A DNA stretch of 14,577 nucleotides, from the NCBI GenBank assembly GCA_934572355.1, contig CAKTKV010000015.1, forward strand, positions 1 to 14,577, given 5' to 3'. The notes beneath the pieces are model-generated. The model did not search any database and had not been told where the DNA came from. It saw only the letters and a list, made by a program, of their open reading frames with translations. The translations under genes were made by a program, and so were the position numbers. Below are positions 12,942 to 14,577 of the stretch, piece by piece. Numbering within the stretch: position 1 is the first letter of the stretch; every line of letters begins with the position of its first letter. This DNA comes from an uncultured Oscillospiraceae bacterium (GTDB lineage Bacteria; Bacillota; Clostridia; Oscillospirales; Oscillospiraceae).

Positions 12942-12971
12942 ATTATACCGTCACACGGTCTCTTTTGTCAA
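12942..12971 (-). promoter_or_regulatory. Consensus promoter of the antisense RNA
   Basis: On the minus strand, perfect TTGACA (12971-12966), 18-nt spacer, perfect TATAAT (12947-12942). The spacer contains the 13-bp palindrome ACCGTCACACGGT (12947-12959). It is the strongest promoter in the window and no minus-strand protein gene follows it before the DivIVA-like gene. Confidence 0.85.
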
Positions 12972-12991
12972 GTCCGTACCAGGATATAACC

Positions 12992-13207
12992 TCACTCCCG
13001 GCCGCTCGCGTCGCACCTGAGCTCTATGATGTTATCCTCCCTCTCGGCAGTGTAAACACTCGTCCGGATGTATATCTCCTCCGCCTGCTCCAAGGCCGAG
13101 TGCAGGCGCTCGACGGCGGGGCTTGCGAGCGGGATCCGGGCAAGCTCATCCATCACATCGTCTATCGCTCCGCACAGGACTGCGTACATTTTTTCATAAT
13201 TCGGCAT
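12992..13207 (-). CDS. Small protein of unknown function
   Basis: A 71-residue soluble protein, start MPNYEKMYAVLCGAIDDVMDEL, middle PLASPAVERLHSALEQAEEIYIR, and a charged C-terminus ending CDASGRE. Two amphipathic helices joined by a turn are likely; no catalytic or DNA-binding motif is evident. AAAGGA lies 9 nt upstream of the ATG. A promoter (TTGAAT-N17-TATAAT) precedes it and overlaps the control region of two XRE-type regulators on the other strand, so it may be regulated by them. Small proteins of this kind are often carried by clostridial accessory or prophage-like regions, but I do not recognise a named family. Confidence 0.65.
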   Translation of the reverse strand: MPNYEKMYAVLCGAIDDVMDELARIPLASPAVERLHSALEQAEEIYIRTSVYTAEREDNIIELRCDASGRE

Positions 13208-13240
13208 CTACCCTGTTCCTTTCTCCCACATTTCCCCATA

Positions 13241-13269
13241 ATTATACTCGGATATTCGTACATATTCAA
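13241..13269 (-). promoter_or_regulatory. Promoter of the 71-residue protein gene
   Basis: On the minus strand, TTGAAT (13269-13264), 17-nt spacer, TATAAT (13246-13241), 34 nt before the ATG. Confidence 0.8.
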
Positions 13270-13274
13270 CCCCG

Positions 13275-13324
13275 AAAATCCTCATTATATTAAATGCAGA
13301 AGCATCCAGCTGCATGAGGATTTT
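13275..13324 (+). repeat. Inverted repeat in the control region of the XRE genes
   Basis: AAAATCCTCAT (13275-13285) and ATGAGGATTTT (13314-13324) are perfect 11-bp inverted copies; inside lie ATGCAG (13294-13299) and CTGCAT (13310-13315). A weak plus-strand -10 TATATT (13286-13291) lies between the arms and the right arm contains the GAGGA ribosome binding site of the first XRE gene. They may be operator half-sites or an RNA fold. Confidence 0.75.
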
Positions 13325-13328
13325 TGAA

Positions 13329-13526
13329 ATGATAAGTTACGCGCCGCTTTTCCGGACAATGCAAGAAAAAGGTATAAGCTCCTATCGCTTGGAGCAGATG
13401 GGCTTTTCCCGCGCCACATATTATTCCATCAAAAGCGGCAACAGCATTTCCACAAATACCCTCAACCAGCTCTGTAAGCTCCTGCACTGCGGCGTCTGTG
13501 ATGTTATAGAGTTCATAGAAGAGTGA
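13329..13526 (+). CDS. Small XRE/Cro-type HTH regulator (first)
   Basis: A 65-residue protein consisting only of a Cro/CI-like helix-turn-helix domain: MISYAPLFRTMQEKGISSYRL-type first helices, the recognition region GFSRATYYSIKSGNSIST (about residues 29-46), then LNQLCKLLHCGVCDVIEFIEE. This layout is the HTH_26/YozG-like group of short autoregulators. ATG 13329 is chosen because GAGGA lies 8 nt upstream; an ATG at 13314 overlaps that site. The stop overlaps a GTG of the next gene, so the two form an operon. It probably acts as a dimer on the inverted repeat just upstream and controls the divergent promoter (inference). Confidence 0.82.
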   Translation: MISYAPLFRTMQEKGISSYRLEQMGFSRATYYSIKSGNSISTNTLNQLCKLLHCGVCDVIEFIEE

Positions 13527-13531
13527 GCCGC

Positions 13532-13759
13532 ATGAAACCTGAGTATAAGCCTTTATATGAAAAGTTCGGCCTCAACGTCGTATACTACCGCAAGCGTAAA
13601 AAGCTGACGCAGATGCAGCTTGCAGAGCTTGCGGATATTGACCGCAGCCACATCAGCGCCATAGAGCTCGGCAACGTCGGCGTGTCGTTTGACGTTATCT
13701 TCAAGCTCTGCGAAGTGCTTGAAGTAAAGCCCAAGGAGCTTTTTGATTTCAGAGACTAA
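13532..13759 (+). CDS. XRE-family HTH regulator (second)
   Basis: A 75-residue single-domain DNA-binding protein: FGLNVVYYRKRKKLTQMQLAEL, then the recognition helix DIDRSHISAIELG (about residues 34-46), then FDVIFKLCEVLEVKPKELF, a canonical HTH_3 domain. The ATG at 13532 is taken as start; a GTG at 13523 overlapping the previous stop (GTGA) is an alternative that would give strict coupling, but neither has a strong ribosome binding site. No effector or peptidase domain. With the preceding small HTH protein it forms a two-regulator operon reminiscent of phage-type switches, although no integrase or other phage gene is in the window. A strong terminator follows. Confidence 0.88.
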   Translation: MKPEYKPLYEKFGLNVVYYRKRKKLTQMQLAELADIDRSHISAIELGNVGVSFDVIFKLCEVLEVKPKELFDFRD

Positions 13760-13770
13760 CTATAAAAGAT

Positions 13771-13802
13771 GCACTGCAAAACAATTTGCAGTGCGTTTTT
13801 TT
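13771..13802. terminator. Terminator between the XRE genes and sigE
   Basis: A perfect 10-bp stem GCACTGCAAA (13771-13780) / TTTGCAGTGC (13785-13794) with an ACAA loop and a T-run at 13796-13802. The minus side has a weaker TCTTTTAT, so it may also end sigE transcription. Confidence 0.9.
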
Positions 13803-13815
13803 ATATTCAGCCGTC

Positions 13816-14538
13816 TCAACATTGCAGCAGCCGCAGCATCTCATGCCGCAGGCGGTCGATGATCCGCTTTTCCAGCCTGCTTATATAGCTCTGCGATATG
13901 CCCAGCATATCTGCGACCTCCTTCTGCGTGTACTCCCTCCCGCCGAGCAGCCCGAAGCGCAGCATGATTATCTCCCGCTCCCGCTCGTTGAGCGTAGCTA
14001 TCGCCTCCATGAGTATGTGCTTTTCCGCATCGTCCTCAAGTGGGCGGCAGACCTCGTCCTCATCCGTGCCGAGGATGTCGGACAGCAATAGCTCGTTCCC
14101 ATCCCAGTCGGTGTTGAGCGGCTCGTCAAAGCTCACCTCCGTGCGCTGGCTGCCGATCTTGCGCAGGTACATCAGTATCTCGTTTTCAATGCAGCGGCTG
14201 GCGTAGGTCGCAAGCTTTATGTTCTTGCGGGAATTGAAGGTGTTGACGGCCTTGATGAGCCCGATCGTGCCGATGGATATCAGGTCCTCAAGGTTTATCC
14301 CCGTGTTCTCAAAGCGCTTCGAGATATAGACGACAAGGCGCAGGTTGTGCTCGATGAGGAGCCTGCGTGCGGCCTCGTCACCGTCGTCGAGCGCGGCGAT
14401 GGCGCTCTCCTCCTCGGCGCGCGGCAGGGGCGGCGGCAGTGTGTCGCTGCCGCCGATGTAAAAAACCGGCGGCGGCTCTATCCCGAGGATCGACAGGATC
14501 CTTTCGTGTATAAACATGATCTGTGGCTTGCAAAGCAT
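13816..14538 (-). CDS. sigE: Sporulation sigma factor SigE (pro-sigma-E)
   Basis: A 240-residue sigma-70-family protein matching SigE, the mother-cell sigma factor active after asymmetric division in spore formers. It keeps an N-terminal pro-sequence of about 27 residues (amphipathic, [14 protein letters not shown]) before the conserved [12 protein letters not shown], as in factors cleaved by SpoIIGA. Region 2 shows [34 protein letters not shown] and [39 protein letters not shown] follows; region 4 has [15 protein letters not shown] and the [22 protein letters not shown]. The ATG at 14538 has AAAGGAG 8 nt upstream; a TTG at 14556 overlaps that site. SpoIIGA would be expected just upstream, beyond the window. 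The gene that often follows, sigG, is absent here: two XRE genes lie convergent instead. The identity is secure and shows the host comes from a sporulating lineage. Confidence 0.96.
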   Translation of the reverse strand: MLCKPQIMFIHERILSILGIEPPPVFYIGGSDTLPPPLPRAEEESAIAALDDGDEAARRLLIEHNLRLVVYISKRFENTGINLEDLISIGTIGLIKAVNTFNSRKNIKLATYASRCIENEILMYLRKIGSQRTEVSFDEPLNTDWDGNELLLSDILGTDEDEVCRPLEDDAEKHILMEAIATLNEREREIIMLRFGLLGGREYTQKEVADMLGISQSYISRLEKRIIDRLRHEMLRLLQC

Positions 14539-14577
14539 AATTCCGTCTCCTTTCAAAACAGCACTCCAAGGCAGCGC

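Noticed and set aside
12932..13327. Plus-strand open frame of 131 codons over the 71-residue minus-strand gene
   Set aside because: It crosses two minus-strand promoters and the XRE control region and has no ribosome binding site; the minus-strand gene has promoter and binding site.
12992..13759. Prophage or integrative element
   Set aside because: Two XRE proteins and a small unknown protein resemble phage regulation, but there is no integrase, att-like direct repeat or structural gene in the window.

Overview
The window looks like chromosomal DNA of a GC-rich, spore-forming member of the Clostridia, probably near Oscillospiraceae/Ruminococcaceae. The reasons are a clear sporulation sigma factor SigE at the right end, strong AGGAGG-type ribosome binding sites, SigA-like promoters (TTGACA/TATAAT), frequent GTG/TTG starts and intrinsic terminators with T-tracts. 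The genus cannot be fixed from sequence alone.

Layout, left to right. (1) 1-357: 3' end of a pseudouridine-5'-phosphate glycosidase gene with its terminator. (2) 472-726: a small coiled-coil protein with a perfect-length 21-bp tandem repeat, flanked by its own promoter and terminator. (3) 816-9599: a seven-gene operon bounded by a good promoter and a terminator, encoding two paralogous GT2 glycosyltransferases flanking a Wzx/TuaB-type flippase, two different ATP-grasp ligases, a CaiT-like BCCT transporter and a DegT/StrS-type sugar aminotransferase. Together these suggest synthesis and export of a surface glycan modified by ATP-dependent amide or ester bond formation, with an imported betaine-like or other small substrate as a possible building block (inference). 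(4) 9607-11042: an ECF sigma factor preceded by an ECF-type (SigW-like) promoter, translationally coupled to a single-pass membrane protein that is probably its regulator. (5) 11158-11862: a low-molecular-weight protein tyrosine phosphatase fused to a barstar domain. (6) 11922-12521 (minus): a DivIVA-like coiled-coil protein. (7) 12640-12971: a compact module with the architecture of a type I toxin-antitoxin system: a 26-residue membrane peptide, a structured 5' leader, long-range 5'/3' complementary arms, a convergent antisense RNA from a consensus promoter and a shared terminator. (8) 12992-13759: a small minus-strand protein divergent from two tandem XRE-type DNA-binding proteins, with overlapping promoters and an inverted repeat between them. 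(9) 13816-14538 (minus): sigE.

The most interesting items are the unannotated type I toxin/antisense module, the phosphatase-barstar fusion, and the glycan operon combining two ATP-grasp enzymes with a BCCT transporter. All assignments rest on reading motifs by eye; no database search was run.
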